DNA of 64,000 nucleotides from Solirubrobacter pauli (GCF_003633755.1 NZ_RBIL01000002.1:1240001-1304000); one strand, 5' to 3'. Shown: positions 34,835 through 43,161, counted from the first letter of the stretch. Numbers and translations: made by a program. Notes: generated by a model from the letters alone, not told the origin.

Positions 34835-37054
34835 CTACGAGCGGCGGAAGCTCAGCCGCTTGGTGCGGGTTGCCTTGTTGCCGGCGGCGTCGGTCGCGGT
34901 GACCGCGAGCGTGGCCGGGACGACGCGCTCGCGGCGCAGCAGGACGCGCAGGGTGGCCGCCGGGCGCAGGCGGACGGTGACGTCGCCGGAGACGTTCACG
35001 CGCTGGGTGACGCGGGCGAGCCGGCGGGGCTTGCCGCGGCGGCCCGTGCGGGTCGTGAGCTGGCCGTAGAGGGTCACGGTCAGGGTCGCCGGCTCGTCGA
35101 TCCGGAGCTTGAAGTCCAGGCCGCCGCCGGTCAGCGAGGCGAGGTTCTGGCGTGCGGCCGAGACGAAGGACAGGCGTGCGGGTGTCCCGTCCTTGCCGGG
35201 TGCGGGCGTGCCCGTCGGCGGCGCCGGGATGACGTTGCTGGGCGGCGGGGTGCCGCCGTCGCCGTCCGGGTCGGGCTCGACGTCCGGTAGCTTGGTGATG
35301 GCGACCAGGGACGGGATCGGGGCGCTCGGGTTCTGGCCGGTCGTCTTGCTGCCCTTGGGCCAGTAGGACGTGTACGTCTGCGGGTTGCCGTAGACGCCGC
35401 CCTTGTTCGGCGTCTCCTCGCCGGGGTGCTGGACGTTGATGAACAGGGTCTGCTCGTCCGGCGTGAAGTACGGGCCCGTCGCCTCGGCCTCGACGGGCAT
35501 GTTCGCGAAGCGGAAGGCGACGCCCGCGTTCGGGCCCGACCGCGGGAGCATGAACACCGCGTTGTTGCGGTGGTAGGCGTTCGGGTTGGCCGGGTTGTTG
35601 AGGACGCTGGACGAGATGTCCGTGACCACCCACAGGTTCCCGGCCTTGTCGAACACGAGGTTGTCGGGGGAGGAGAAGCCCTGCTCGCCCTCGTCGGCGC
35701 GACCGGACGGGCCGCCCGGTGCGTAGTCCTCCCAGGTGAACTGCGCGCTCTGTCCGACCGACGTCGGGTCGTTGGCCGCCTCGCGCAGACGGCGGATCGA
35801 GCCGTGGGTGTCGTTCGCGGTGCTGTTGTTGGTCAGCGCGACGTAGACCGTGCCGTCCTCGTCGACCTCGACGTCCTCGGGACGGTTGGTGGCGTAGTGG
35901 AGCTGGAACTCGGCCGCGCCGACGTTGGCGGCGATCCGCGCGTTGGTGTCGACGAGCTCGGACTCGGCCACTTCCCGCCAGTAGCCCGTGCCGCTCGTCG
36001 GGCTGGTGAGGGTGCCGCCGGGCGCGTCGAACGTGCGCCGGCTCTGCGGGTCCCAGTGGGCGATGTAGAGCTTGCCGCTGGACAGGATCCGCAGGTTCTC
36101 CTCACGCCGGCCGGGACGGTACGGCAGCTCGGAGACGAACTTGTAGACGCCGCCGTTGGCGATGTCGTCGCCCATGTAGAGCACGAACGGCTTGTTCGCG
36201 AGCGCGCGGAACGCGGTGTTCTCGTGCCGGAAGCGGCCCGGCGCGGTGTGCTTGCGGCCGACGAAGCTCGGGTCGTACGGGTCGTGCTCGACGACCCAGC
36301 CGTACTTGGCGGGCTGGGTGGTGGCGTCGCTGCCGTTGCCGTTGATGTAGTCCGGCGTGCCGGTGCGCGCGGCGGTCCAGCCGTAGCCGATGTAGTCCTG
36401 GTAGTTCTCCTCGCAGCTCAACGCCGTGCCCCAGGGCGTGATGCCGCCCGAGCAGTTCGCGAGGGACCCGGCGGCGGTCTCGCCGATGCCGGGGTACGCG
36501 GGGTTGTCGGCGAGCGGGCCGGTGAACCGGTGGACCGGGCCGGCGCCCGTGATCCGGCGGTTGTACCGCGAGGGGGACACGACCGCCCAGGCGCCGTCGG
36601 CGCCGCGCTTGACGTGGAGGATCGAGTTGCCGACCGACTCCTGCTCGAGCGCCACCTGCGCCGCGGTCTTGCTCGCCGCCGCGGTCACGCCGTGCTGGAA
36701 GAACGGCGCCGGGTACTCGTGGTTGATGAACAGCAGGCCCTCGTCGGACCCATTCAGCGGGAAGTACGCCAGGAAGTCGTTGTTGAACCCGTAGGTGAGG
36801 ACGGTGCCGTCCTCGTTGGCGAACTGGTCGCCGTAGCCGATGATCACCTTCGCGGCGTAGCCCTCGGGCACCTCGAAGGCGTCGGCGGAGGAGGCGGCGA
36901 TCGCGCGGAACGCGGAGAAGTCGCTCGGCTCGGCGGTGTTGGCGAGGGCCGTCGCGGTGTCGAGGTAGCCGGTGCGTTCCAAGGCCACCGCGGCGACCGT
37001 CGAAGCGCCCGCGGAGGCGATGCCCCGGATGAAGGAGCGGCGAGTCGAGTCCAT
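34835..37054 (-). CDS. phoX: PhoX-family (DUF839) secreted phosphatase
   Basis: 739 residues. The Tat signal (STRRSFIRGIASAGASTVAAVALERTGYL) is followed by a PhoX/DUF839 beta-propeller: VPEGYAAKVIIGYGDQF, LLFINHEYP, GSLANCSGGITPWGTALSCEENY, VEHDPYD, GRFRHENTAF, VYMGDD-type VLYMGDDIANG, FSSPDNLVFDKAGNLWVVTD. Characterised PhoX enzymes are Ca/Fe-dependent alkaline phosphatases exported by Tat. The C-terminal 130 residues form an extra basic beta domain (ARLSFVSAARQNLASLTGGGLDFKLRIDEPATLTVTL) not needed for catalysis. PHO-box-like repeats lie just upstream, consistent with phosphate control. An AraC-type regulator gene precedes it on the same strand. Confidence 0.9.
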   Translation of the reverse strand: MDSTRRSFIRGIASAGASTVAAVALERTGYLDTATALANTAEPSDFSAFRAIAASSADAFEVPEGYAAKVIIGYGDQFANEDGTVLTYGFNNDFLAYFPLNGSDEGLLFINHEYPAPFFQHGVTAAASKTAAQVALEQESVGNSILHVKRGADGAWAVVSPSRYNRRITGAGPVHRFTGPLADNPAYPGIGETAAGSLANCSGGITPWGTALSCEENYQDYIGYGWTAARTGTPDYINGNGSDATTQPAKYGWVVEHDPYDPSFVGRKHTAPGRFRHENTAFRALANKPFVLYMGDDIANGGVYKFVSELPYRPGRREENLRILSSGKLYIAHWDPQSRRTFDAPGGTLTSPTSGTGYWREVAESELVDTNARIAANVGAAEFQLHYATNRPEDVEVDEDGTVYVALTNNSTANDTHGSIRRLREAANDPTSVGQSAQFTWEDYAPGGPSGRADEGEQGFSSPDNLVFDKAGNLWVVTDISSSVLNNPANPNAYHRNNAVFMLPRSGPNAGVAFRFANMPVEAEATGPYFTPDEQTLFINVQHPGEETPNKGGVYGNPQTYTSYWPKGSKTTGQNPSAPIPSLVAITKLPDVEPDPDGDGGTPPPSNVIPAPPTGTPAPGKDGTPARLSFVSAARQNLASLTGGGLDFKLRIDEPATLTVTLYGQLTTRTGRRGKPRRLARVTQRVNVSGDVTVRLRPAATLRVLLRRERVVPATLAVTATDAAGNKATRTKRLSFRRS

Positions 37055-37084
37055 GCGCAGGGAAACTGATCTCCTCGCACAGGC

Positions 37085-37106
37085 GGAACGTGAATGGTTC
37101 GTGAAC
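37085..37106 (-). promoter_or_regulatory. PHO-box-like tandem repeats upstream of phoX
   Basis: Read on the coding strand, GTTCACGAACC is followed directly by ATTCACGTTCC, two 11-nt direct repeats sharing TTCACG. Actinobacterial PhoP boxes are tandem 11-nt units with a GTTCAC core. They end about 30 bases before the phoX ATG. The match to the Streptomyces unit consensus is partial, so this is a candidate site. Confidence 0.5.
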
Positions 37107-37117
37107 GTTCGCTGAGA

Positions 37118-38038
37118 CTACGAACCGTAGTTGGCGGCCGCCGCTCGCCAACGACCGGGCGCGACGCCGTGGTGGCGTTTGAAGGCGGCGGCGAAGCTGA
37201 ACTCGGACGCGTAGCCGAGCGCCGTCGCGACCGCGGCGATCTGGTCCCCGGAGTCGCGCAGCTGCTCACGGGCCAGCGCCATCCGCCAGTCCGTCACGTA
37301 CGCCAGCGGCGCCACGCCGAGGGCCGCGGTGAAGCGGCGCGCGAACGCCGCCCGCGACAGCGCCGCCTCGGCGGCCATCGACTCGACCGTCCACGGCCGC
37401 GCCGGATCCGCGTGCACGGCCCGGAGCACGGGCCCGAGCTGCGGGTCGCCGGAGGCGCGGTACCACCCCGGCGTGTCTTCGGCGGTCATGAAGTGCTCGC
37501 GCAACATCTGCACGAGCGCGATGTCCAGCAGCCGGTCGAGCAGCGTCTGCTGGCCCGGGAGGTCGGCCTCCATCTCGCGCGCGAGCAGGTCCAGCGTCGT
37601 GCGCAGCGCGCTGCCGGCCGCCGGGCGCAGGCGGATCGTGTCCGGCAGCAGGCTCAGGAGCTCGGAGCAGATGTCGCCCTCGAAGAGGTAGGCGCCGCAG
37701 AAGAACACCGACGGGTCGCCGCCCGCGCCGCTGACGAAGCGGCGGTCGGAGACCCGCGAGGTGGCCATGAAGTCGGCGAGCGAGCCGCAGGCGGCGCCCG
37801 CGTGGGTGGCGAGGTGGTGGTCGAGCCCGCCGCGGACGAGGACGATGTCGCCGCCGATCAACCGCAGCGCCTCCTCGCGATCGTCGAGCCAGAGCTGCAG
37901 CTCACCCGCGACGATCGCGTGCACGGCCAGCCCCGGCACCGACGGGAAGGCGAGCCCGAACGGCCCGTTCACCGTCGAGTGGGAGAACGCGGCACCCCGG
38001 GCGCGGGCGCGCTCGAGCAGATCCGTCAACACGTCCAT
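37118..38038 (-). CDS. AraC family transcriptional regulator (cupin_6 type)
   Basis: 306 residues. The N-terminal cupin-type sensor runs to about 180 (HAIVAGELQLWLDDREEALRLIGGDIVLVRGGLDHHL). The C-terminal double helix-turn-helix is AEAALSRAAFARRFTAALGVAPLAYVTDWRMALAREQLRDSGDQIAAVATALGYASEFSFAAAFKRHHGVAPGRWR, a standard AraC domain. ATGs at 38038 and 38056 are both possible; the first gives the usual short start of the family. It is divergent from the NmrA-like gene with a 12-bp palindrome between, so that gene is a likely target. phoX follows on the same strand after 63 bases. Confidence 0.9.
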   Translation of the reverse strand: MDVLTDLLERARARGAAFSHSTVNGPFGLAFPSVPGLAVHAIVAGELQLWLDDREEALRLIGGDIVLVRGGLDHHLATHAGAACGSLADFMATSRVSDRRFVSGAGGDPSVFFCGAYLFEGDICSELLSLLPDTIRLRPAAGSALRTTLDLLAREMEADLPGQQTLLDRLLDIALVQMLREHFMTAEDTPGWYRASGDPQLGPVLRAVHADPARPWTVESMAAEAALSRAAFARRFTAALGVAPLAYVTDWRMALAREQLRDSGDQIAAVATALGYASEFSFAAAFKRHHGVAPGRWRAAAANYGS

Positions 38039-38050
38039 CGCGAGAGACGA

Positions 38051-38062
38051 TCGCATATGCGA
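38051..38062. promoter_or_regulatory. 12-bp palindrome between araC-type and NmrA-like genes
   Basis: TCGCATATGCGA is a perfect palindrome just upstream of the AraC-type start and about 45 bases before the NmrA-like start. It stands out by its AT-rich centre in a GC-rich region and may be a regulatory site; it also contains the alternative ATG at 38056. Confidence 0.4.
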
Positions 38063-38105
38063 ACGCGACTTTCCAGCATGGATCCGGACGTCGAGGCGCG
38101 ATGCA

Positions 38106-38978
38106 ATGCACAGCATGAGCACGATCCTGATCCTCGGCGGCACCGGCAAGACCGGTCGCCGCATCGCGCCGCGCCTCCGGTCCGCCGGCGCCACCGTCCG
38201 GACCGCGTCCCGCAACGGGGCCGACGTGCGGTTCGACTGGGACGACGCCGGCACGTACGACGCGGCGCTGTCGGGCGTCGACGTCGTCTACCTCGTCCCG
38301 CCGGCGCTGGACCTCGGCTATGTGCCGCGTGCGCTCGCGTTCCTCGACCGGGCCGAGGCCGCGGGCGTCCGCCACGTCACGTTCCTGAGCGCGCGCGGCG
38401 TCGACCACGCCCCGCCGGAGGCCGCGCACCGCGCCGTCGAGCTCGAGCTCGGCCGCCGTACGGCGCTCACGCACTCGATCCTGCGGCCCGGCTGGTTCAT
38501 GCAGGACTTCGACGAGTACTTCTTCGCGCCCGCGATCGTCGCCGAGGGCGTGATCCAGATGCCGGTCGGCGACGGTCGCGAGGCGTTCATCCACGCCGAC
38601 GACATCGCCGAGGTCGCGGTCGCGACGCTGCTGGACCCCGACGCGCACGCGGGCGCCGAGTACGAGCTCACCGGTCCGGAGGCGCTGTCGCTCACGCAGG
38701 TGGCGGAGCGGCTCTCGACGGCGACCGGCCGCGCGATCCGCCACGACGACCTCCCGCGCGCCGACTGGATCGCCGGGCTCGAGGCCGGCGGCGTGCCCGC
38801 CGACTACGCGGCGATGCTCGGCGTGCTCGCCGACGCGCTGCGGGCGAGCGCGACCGCCGGGGTCACGCGGGACGTCGAGCGCGTGACCGGCCACGCGCCG
38901 CGCTCCTTCGACGCGTACCTCGCCGACCCCGCAGTCGTCTCGGCGCTCACGGCGCCGAGCGCGGTCAGCGCCGCGTAG
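38106..38978 (+). CDS. NmrA-like NAD(P)-binding protein
   Basis: 290 residues. A Rossmann start ILILGGTGKTGRRIAPRLRSAGATVRTASRNG is followed by short-chain-reductase-like strands (VVYLVPPAL, HVTFLSARGV) and the NmrA-type middle (TALTHSILRPGWFMQDF, GREAFIHADDIAEVAVATLL). The Tyr-x-x-x-Lys catalytic pair of classical reductases is absent, as in NmrA/azoreductase-type relatives that bind NAD(P) as sensors or act on quinones. I chose the ATG at 38106 because GAGG lies nine bases before it; 38115 is the alternative. It is divergent from the AraC-type gene. Its 3' end overlaps the next, convergent gene by 175 bases. Confidence 0.85.
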   Translation: MHSMSTILILGGTGKTGRRIAPRLRSAGATVRTASRNGADVRFDWDDAGTYDAALSGVDVVYLVPPALDLGYVPRALAFLDRAEAAGVRHVTFLSARGVDHAPPEAAHRAVELELGRRTALTHSILRPGWFMQDFDEYFFAPAIVAEGVIQMPVGDGREAFIHADDIAEVAVATLLDPDAHAGAEYELTGPEALSLTQVAERLSTATGRAIRHDDLPRADWIAGLEAGGVPADYAAMLGVLADALRASATAGVTRDVERVTGHAPRSFDAYLADPAVVSALTAPSAVSAA

Positions 38979-39694
38979 AAGCACTGCTCGGCCTCGGTGC
39001 GCGCGTTGCCGAGCGCGACCAGGTGCAGCTCGCCCGTGTCCGCGAGCGTCTCGAGGCCGTAGGCGACGACGCCCGCGCGGGCGATCGGGTTGTACGCCGT
39101 CCCGGTCTCCCGCAGCGTGGCCACGACCTGCCGCCAGTCCTCGTCGACGCCCACCGCGAACCCGGCCCGGAACGCGTTCGCGCGCAGCGCCAGCAGCGTC
39201 GCGTGCGCGTGCTCCTCGGGCGCGGTGCTGGCGCCCAGCGCGGTGGCGTGGCCCTCGTCGTCGAGCGCGAAGTCGACGGCGAACGAGCCCCGCCGGCCGT
39301 CGGCCGCGAGGCGTGCGCCGGTGCGGGCGCCGTAGCGGTAGAGCTCGTCGACGTACCCGGAGCCGGAGGAGAGGCGCGTGCCGCCGTCCGGCAGGCGGTC
39401 GTGGGCGGAGAGCACCTGCACGGAGTGGTCGTCGCGGACGCGGACGCGCACGGTGGCGGCGGGCCGCGCGTCCTCGTCGGCGAGCGGCACCCGCGCAGCC
39501 CGCAGGTCGTTGAGGGAGACGACCGCGGGCGTAGGCCCGACATCGCCGCCTGAGACGATGCCGACCCGGTCTCCGGCGCCCACCCCGATCAGCTCGAGGT
39601 AGTAGGAGACGAGCGCAGGCTCGACCGGCCCGGGCACCACGACGCGAGCTGAGGGGGTGCGGAGCTCGAGGAGACGGTGCATCGGGAAGGCCAT
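38804..39694 (-). CDS. Degenerate PGM1-type peptide ligase (ATP-grasp relative lacking its core)
   Basis: About 296 residues. The N-terminus (RVVVPGPVEPALVSYYLELIGVGAGDRVGIVSGGD) matches the pre-ATP-grasp part of PGM1-related peptide ligases. The later segments VQVLSAHDRLPDGG, RLAADGRRGSFAVDFALDD and ARAGVVAYGLETLADTGELHLVALGNARTEAEQCFYAAL match their C-terminal half. The middle third carrying the ATP-binding lysines is missing and the metal-binding EINLR motif is replaced by LGAST, so ligase activity is unlikely. The last 50 residues are antisense to the NmrA gene and low in complexity. ATG choices are 39730, 39694 and 39682. It may be a decaying gene or a repurposed substrate-binding protein. 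Confidence 0.65.
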   Translation of the reverse strand: MAFPMHRLLELRTPSARVVVPGPVEPALVSYYLELIGVGAGDRVGIVSGGDVGPTPAVVSLNDLRAARVPLADEDARPAATVRVRVRDDHSVQVLSAHDRLPDGGTRLSSGSGYVDELYRYGARTGARLAADGRRGSFAVDFALDDEGHATALGASTAPEEHAHATLLALRANAFRAGFAVGVDEDWRQVVATLRETGTAYNPIARAGVVAYGLETLADTGELHLVALGNARTEAEQCFYAALTALGAVSAETTAGSARYASKERGAWPVTRSTSRVTPAVALARSASASTPSIAA

Positions 39695-39709
39695 ATGCGT
39701 AGAGTATTC

Positions 39710-39727
39710 GAAACCCGACCGGGTTTC
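39710..39727. promoter_or_regulatory. 18-bp palindrome upstream of the CDF exporter gene
   Basis: GAAACCCG-AC-CGGGTTTC is a perfect inverted repeat with 8-bp arms, 53-70 bases upstream of the CDF start and beside the 5' end of the PGM1-like gene. It has the form of a dimeric repressor site, for instance for a metal sensor; no metalloregulator gene is adjacent. Confidence 0.55.
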
Positions 39728-39779
39728 CATGAATTACGAAGTCCGGCCTGGACGAACGGCGTCTCTAGCATCGACGGGG

Positions 39780-40709
39780 ATGGCGCACGGGCACGATCAC
39801 GGCGACGGGCACGGCCACAGCCATGCCCCGTCGGCCGACGCCGACCGGCGCTGGCTGAGCATCGCCCTCGCGCTGATCGCGGGGTTCATGCTCGTCGAGG
39901 TCGTCGTCGGCATCATCGCGTCCTCGCTCGCGCTGCTGTCGGACGCGGCGCACATGCTCACGGACGCGGGGGCGATCGGCCTGGCGCTGGTGGCGGCGAG
40001 CCTCGCGCGGCGCCCGCCCTCGCGACGGTTCACGTTCGGCCTCGGCCGGGCGGAGATCCTCGCGGCGCAGGCCAACGGCGCGACCCTGCTCGTCCTGGCC
40101 GGAGTGCTCGGGATCGAGGCCGTGCAGCGGTTCTTCGACCCGCCCGAGGTCGAGGGCGGGCTCGTGATCGTCGTCGGCGTGCTGGGCGCGATCGTCAACG
40201 TCGCCGCCGCCTGGGCGCTCAGCCGCTCCGAGCGGCGCGGGCTCAACGTCGAAGGCGCGATGGCGCACGTGATCACGGACCTGTACGGGTCGCTCGCCGC
40301 GGTGGTCGCCGGCGTGCTGATCGTCACCACCGGCTTCGGCGAGGCGGACGGCATCGCGGCGCTGACCGTGTCCGCGCTGATGGTGCGGTCGGGGTGGAGC
40401 CTGCTGCGCGACTCGAGCGCGATCCTGCTCGAGGGCTCGCCGGCCGAGATCGACACGGACGAGGTCGGCAACGCGCTGGCGCGGGCCGACGGCGTGATCG
40501 AGGTCCACGACCTGCACGTGTGGGAGGTGACGTCGGGGTTCCCCGCGCTCGCCGCGCACGTGCTCGTGCGCGAGGGCGACGACTGCCACGGGCGCCGGCG
40601 CGAGCTGGAGCTGCTGCTCGACGACCGCTTCGGCATCCACCACACCACGCTGCAGGTCGACCATGAGCATCCGGAGCAGCTCTTGAAGCTGGACAGCGCG
40701 TCGGCGTGA
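39780..40709 (+). CDS. Cation diffusion facilitator (CzcD-like) metal exporter
   Basis: 309 residues. The start MAHGHDHGDGHGHSH is a His-rich metal-binding tail. Six transmembrane helices follow, with the CDF signature SLALLSDAAHMLTDAGAIGLAL (HxxxD zinc site) and its partner in helix V (HVITDLYGSLAAVVAG). The C-terminal domain carries VHDLHVWEVTSG and LDDRFGIHHTTLQVDHE, the usual metal-sensing ferredoxin-like fold. It exports Zn, Co or Cd from the cytoplasm by proton exchange. The MFS gene downstream overlaps by GTGA, so the two are co-expressed. Confidence 0.93.
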   Translation: MAHGHDHGDGHGHSHAPSADADRRWLSIALALIAGFMLVEVVVGIIASSLALLSDAAHMLTDAGAIGLALVAASLARRPPSRRFTFGLGRAEILAAQANGATLLVLAGVLGIEAVQRFFDPPEVEGGLVIVVGVLGAIVNVAAAWALSRSERRGLNVEGAMAHVITDLYGSLAAVVAGVLIVTTGFGEADGIAALTVSALMVRSGWSLLRDSSAILLEGSPAEIDTDEVGNALARADGVIEVHDLHVWEVTSGFPALAAHVLVREGDDCHGRRRELELLLDDRFGIHHTTLQVDHEHPEQLLKLDSASA

Positions 40710-41875
40710 GCGCGGAACGCGCCGCCGTGCGCGCGGTCTACGCGGCGTTCGTCGTCAACGGGTTCGCATTCGCGAGCTGGGCGTCGCGGATCCCGCAGGT
40801 CAAGGAGCAGCTCGACCTGAGCCCGGCGGAGCTCGGGGTCGTGCTCTTCGGGATCGCGGTCGGGTCGGTCGTCGGCCTGCCGCTGTCAGGACCGCTGATC
40901 CATCGCTTCGGCTCGCGCCGGGTCGTGATGGTCGGGAGCGGGGTCGGTGGGCTGGGGCTGATCGCAGTGGCCATCGGCCTGCCGGTCGGCGTGGCCCCGG
41001 TGGTGGCCGCGCTGATGGTCGCCGGGTACGCGATGGCCAGCTGGGACGTCGGCATGAACGTCCAGGGCGCGCTCGTCGAGCAGCGGATCGGCCGGGCGAT
41101 CATGCCGCGCTTCCACGCGGGATTCAGCCTCGGCACGGTGGCGGGCGCGCTCGGCGGCGTCGCGATGGTCGCGCTTGACGTGTCCGTGTCCGCACATCTG
41201 GCGGTGGTCGGCGCGGCCGTGGCGCTCGGCCTCCCGCTCGCCGTGCGCGCGTTCCTGCCCGACCGCGAGGAGCACGAGGAGCCGACCAACCACGGCATGC
41301 GCGCGTGGACGGAGCGGCGCACGCTGCTCGTCGGTGTGTTCGTGCTGGCGTTCGCGTTCGCGGAGGGGGCGGGCAACGACTGGATCGGGGTCGCGCTGAT
41401 CGAGGACTACGGCGCGCCCGAGGCAGTCGGCACGCTCGGGCTCGCCGCGTTCCTGACCGCGATGACGATCGTGCGCTGGACCGGCCCGGCGCTGCTCGCC
41501 CGCCACGGACGCGTGAAGGTCGTGCGCGGGCTCGCGGTGATCTCGGTCGCGGGCCTCGCGCTGTTCGTCTTCGGCCCGACCACGGAGACGGCGATCACCG
41601 GCGCCGTCCTGTGGGGCACCGGGATCGCGCTCGGGTTCCCGGTCGGGATGAGCGCCGGAGCGGATGACCCGGCGCTCGCCGCTCCGCGCGTGAGCGTCGT
41701 CTCGTCGGTCGCCTACTGCGCGTTCCTCGCCGGTCCGCCCGGGATCGGCTTCATCGGCGAGCACTCGTCGGTCACGCGCGCGCTGATCGCGGTGATCGTG
41801 CTGCTCGGGCTCGCCGCGCTGATCGCGGGCGCGGTCCGGCCGCTCGCTAGTTCGACGACGCCGCGGCCGCGATGA
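40706..41875 (+). CDS. MFS transporter
   Basis: 389 residues from a GTG start overlapping the CDF stop, with about twelve transmembrane helices. The early motif is FASWASRIPQVKEQLDLSPAELGVVLFGIAVGSVVGLPLSGPLIHRFGSRRVV, typical of the MFS group that includes the fucose-permease-like and YbjJ-type transporters. The loop between the halves is DREEHEEPTNHGMRAWTERR. Its substrate cannot be read. Coupling to the metal exporter could be chance or a shared stress response. The 3' end overlaps the convergent DUF4234 gene by 29 bases. Confidence 0.88.
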   Translation: MSAERAAVRAVYAAFVVNGFAFASWASRIPQVKEQLDLSPAELGVVLFGIAVGSVVGLPLSGPLIHRFGSRRVVMVGSGVGGLGLIAVAIGLPVGVAPVVAALMVAGYAMASWDVGMNVQGALVEQRIGRAIMPRFHAGFSLGTVAGALGGVAMVALDVSVSAHLAVVGAAVALGLPLAVRAFLPDREEHEEPTNHGMRAWTERRTLLVGVFVLAFAFAEGAGNDWIGVALIEDYGAPEAVGTLGLAAFLTAMTIVRWTGPALLARHGRVKVVRGLAVISVAGLALFVFGPTTETAITGAVLWGTGIALGFPVGMSAGADDPALAAPRVSVVSSVAYCAFLAGPPGIGFIGEHSSVTRALIAVIVLLGLAALIAGAVRPLASSTTPRPR

Positions 41876-42365
41876 TGACGATCCAGATCACGGCCCAGAA
41901 CGCGATCCCGAGCGCGATCATCGCCCAGTCGATGCCCTGCATCTTCGCGTTCGTGGCCTGACCGCCCGTCGCCGCGCGGTGCGCGTCGTTGAGCTTGGAC
42001 TGGATCATCGGGAACGTGATCAGGTTGGCGATGCTGAACACGATCGCCAGCACGAGGAACAGCACCACCGGGATGCCTTCGGTCCGCACGCGCTTGCAGT
42101 ACTGGTCGATGTCGTTCCAGGCCCAGTAGTAGGTGAAGTACTGGACGATCGGGATGACCGACAGGAACGCGCGGAGCCCGGCGGACGGCGGCGGAGAAGC
42201 GACGCGTGAGGAGACCTCCTTGGTCGTGTGGTACATCCACGCGATGCTCCAGAAGCCGCTGCTGACGATCAGCAGCAGGACGCAGCGCCCGATGCTGCGG
42301 ATCACGGCGAGGTTCTCGGCGTGCTGGGGCTGCTGCGCGTAGTTGCCAGGCATGGCGGTTGTCAT
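41847..42365 (-). CDS. DUF4234-type membrane protein
   Basis: 172 residues with three to four membrane helices. The pattern FWSIAWMYHTTKEVSSRV followed by LSVIPIVQYFTYYWAWNDIDQYCKRV matches the DUF4234 family, whose function is unknown. The start ATG overlaps the stop of the upstream glycosyltransferase-like gene, indicating one operon that also contains the sugar transferases to its right. Confidence 0.75.
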   Translation of the reverse strand: MTTAMPGNYAQQPQHAENLAVIRSIGRCVLLLIVSSGFWSIAWMYHTTKEVSSRVASPPPSAGLRAFLSVIPIVQYFTYYWAWNDIDQYCKRVRTEGIPVVLFLVLAIVFSIANLITFPMIQSKLNDAHRAATGGQATNAKMQGIDWAMIALGIAFWAVIWIVIIAAAASSN

Positions 42366-43093
42366 GACCGCATTGCTACAGCGCGCGCATGCTGGTCGTC
42401 AAGCGCCCTTGCGAACGGAACGGCGGTGTGGCGGTCGCGATAGGGCGCCGTCTCCTGCACGGCGTTGAACCCCGCGCCGGTGATGATGCGCGTCGCGTGC
42501 GCGAGGTGCGGCTCGACGGGATAGACGTCGCGGTGCTTCGGGTGGACCACGATCGTCTTCCCGCGGGCCAACGCGAGCAGCTGCTGGAGCTCGGCCTCCG
42601 GCCCGGCGTGGACGATGAGCGTGTGCGGCTCATCGGCCAGCGGCTCGCCGGGCGCAGCGTGGGGAAGGGTCAGCGGCTCGACCGGACCGGGCGGCGCGTA
42701 GCCCAGCGGTTCGAGCGCGTGCACGACGTCGTAGCGCGGCAGCGGACCGTCGAGCCGGCGCGCGTAGACGTCCCAGCGCACGCGGCGCCCGACCAGCCGC
42801 GCGGGCGGGAGCTCCAGGCCGCACAGCTCGCCCAGGACGCCGCCCGGGAACGCGTCGACGAGCAGCTCGTCAGGCTGGAGCTCGTCGAGCAGGGCCGCGA
42901 TCCAGGCCCGGAACGCGGCCCGGTCGCGGCCGAGCCGGCGCGGCACCGGGATCACGGGCCGCCCGGCGGTGACGCGCGGATCACGGGCGTGCCCGGACGC
43001 GGTCAGCAACACGGCGTCCTCGCGCTCGCCGAGCACCTTGCGCGCCCGCGAGAGATGGCCGAGCCCACCACCAAGGGCGTAGTAGAGGATCAC
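42362..43093 (-). CDS. GT1/GT28-like glycosyltransferase (MurG-type fold)
   Basis: 243 residues from a GTG start. MILYYALGGGLGHLSRARKVL is the N-terminal glycine loop of MurG/UDP-sugar transferases. The C-terminal part RIITGAGFNAVQETAPYRDRHTAVPF has the GAGFN-Q/E sugar-nucleotide signature. At 243 residues it is much shorter than typical members (about 350), with a reduced first domain. Its donor and acceptor are unknown. It lies downstream of a GT4 gene with a 12-bp inverted repeat in the gap. Confidence 0.7.
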   Translation of the reverse strand: MILYYALGGGLGHLSRARKVLGEREDAVLLTASGHARDPRVTAGRPVIPVPRRLGRDRAAFRAWIAALLDELQPDELLVDAFPGGVLGELCGLELPPARLVGRRVRWDVYARRLDGPLPRYDVVHALEPLGYAPPGPVEPLTLPHAAPGEPLADEPHTLIVHAGPEAELQQLLALARGKTIVVHPKHRDVYPVEPHLAHATRIITGAGFNAVQETAPYRDRHTAVPFARALDDQHARAVAMRS

Positions 43094-43098
43094 GGCGC

Positions 43099-43127
43099 GA
43101 ACTTAAACGTTGAGGACGTTCAAGTTC
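43099..43127. promoter_or_regulatory. 12-bp AT-rich inverted repeat before the MurG-like gene
   Basis: GAACTTAAACGT and ACGTTCAAGTTC pair at 11 of 12 positions around a TGAGG loop, starting six bases upstream of the GTG. It is unusually AT-rich for this DNA. It may be a repressor site at the promoter or a terminator hairpin for the upstream GT4 gene. Confidence 0.5.
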
Positions 43128-43161
43128 GACACGCGTGCGCGCCGAGCGGCTCGGGCGGGCG

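Noticed and set aside
34728-35633. 300-residue N-terminal extension of the toroid-like protein
   Set aside because: It is antisense to phoX-end sequence in another frame and ends at a clear signal peptide start at 34727.
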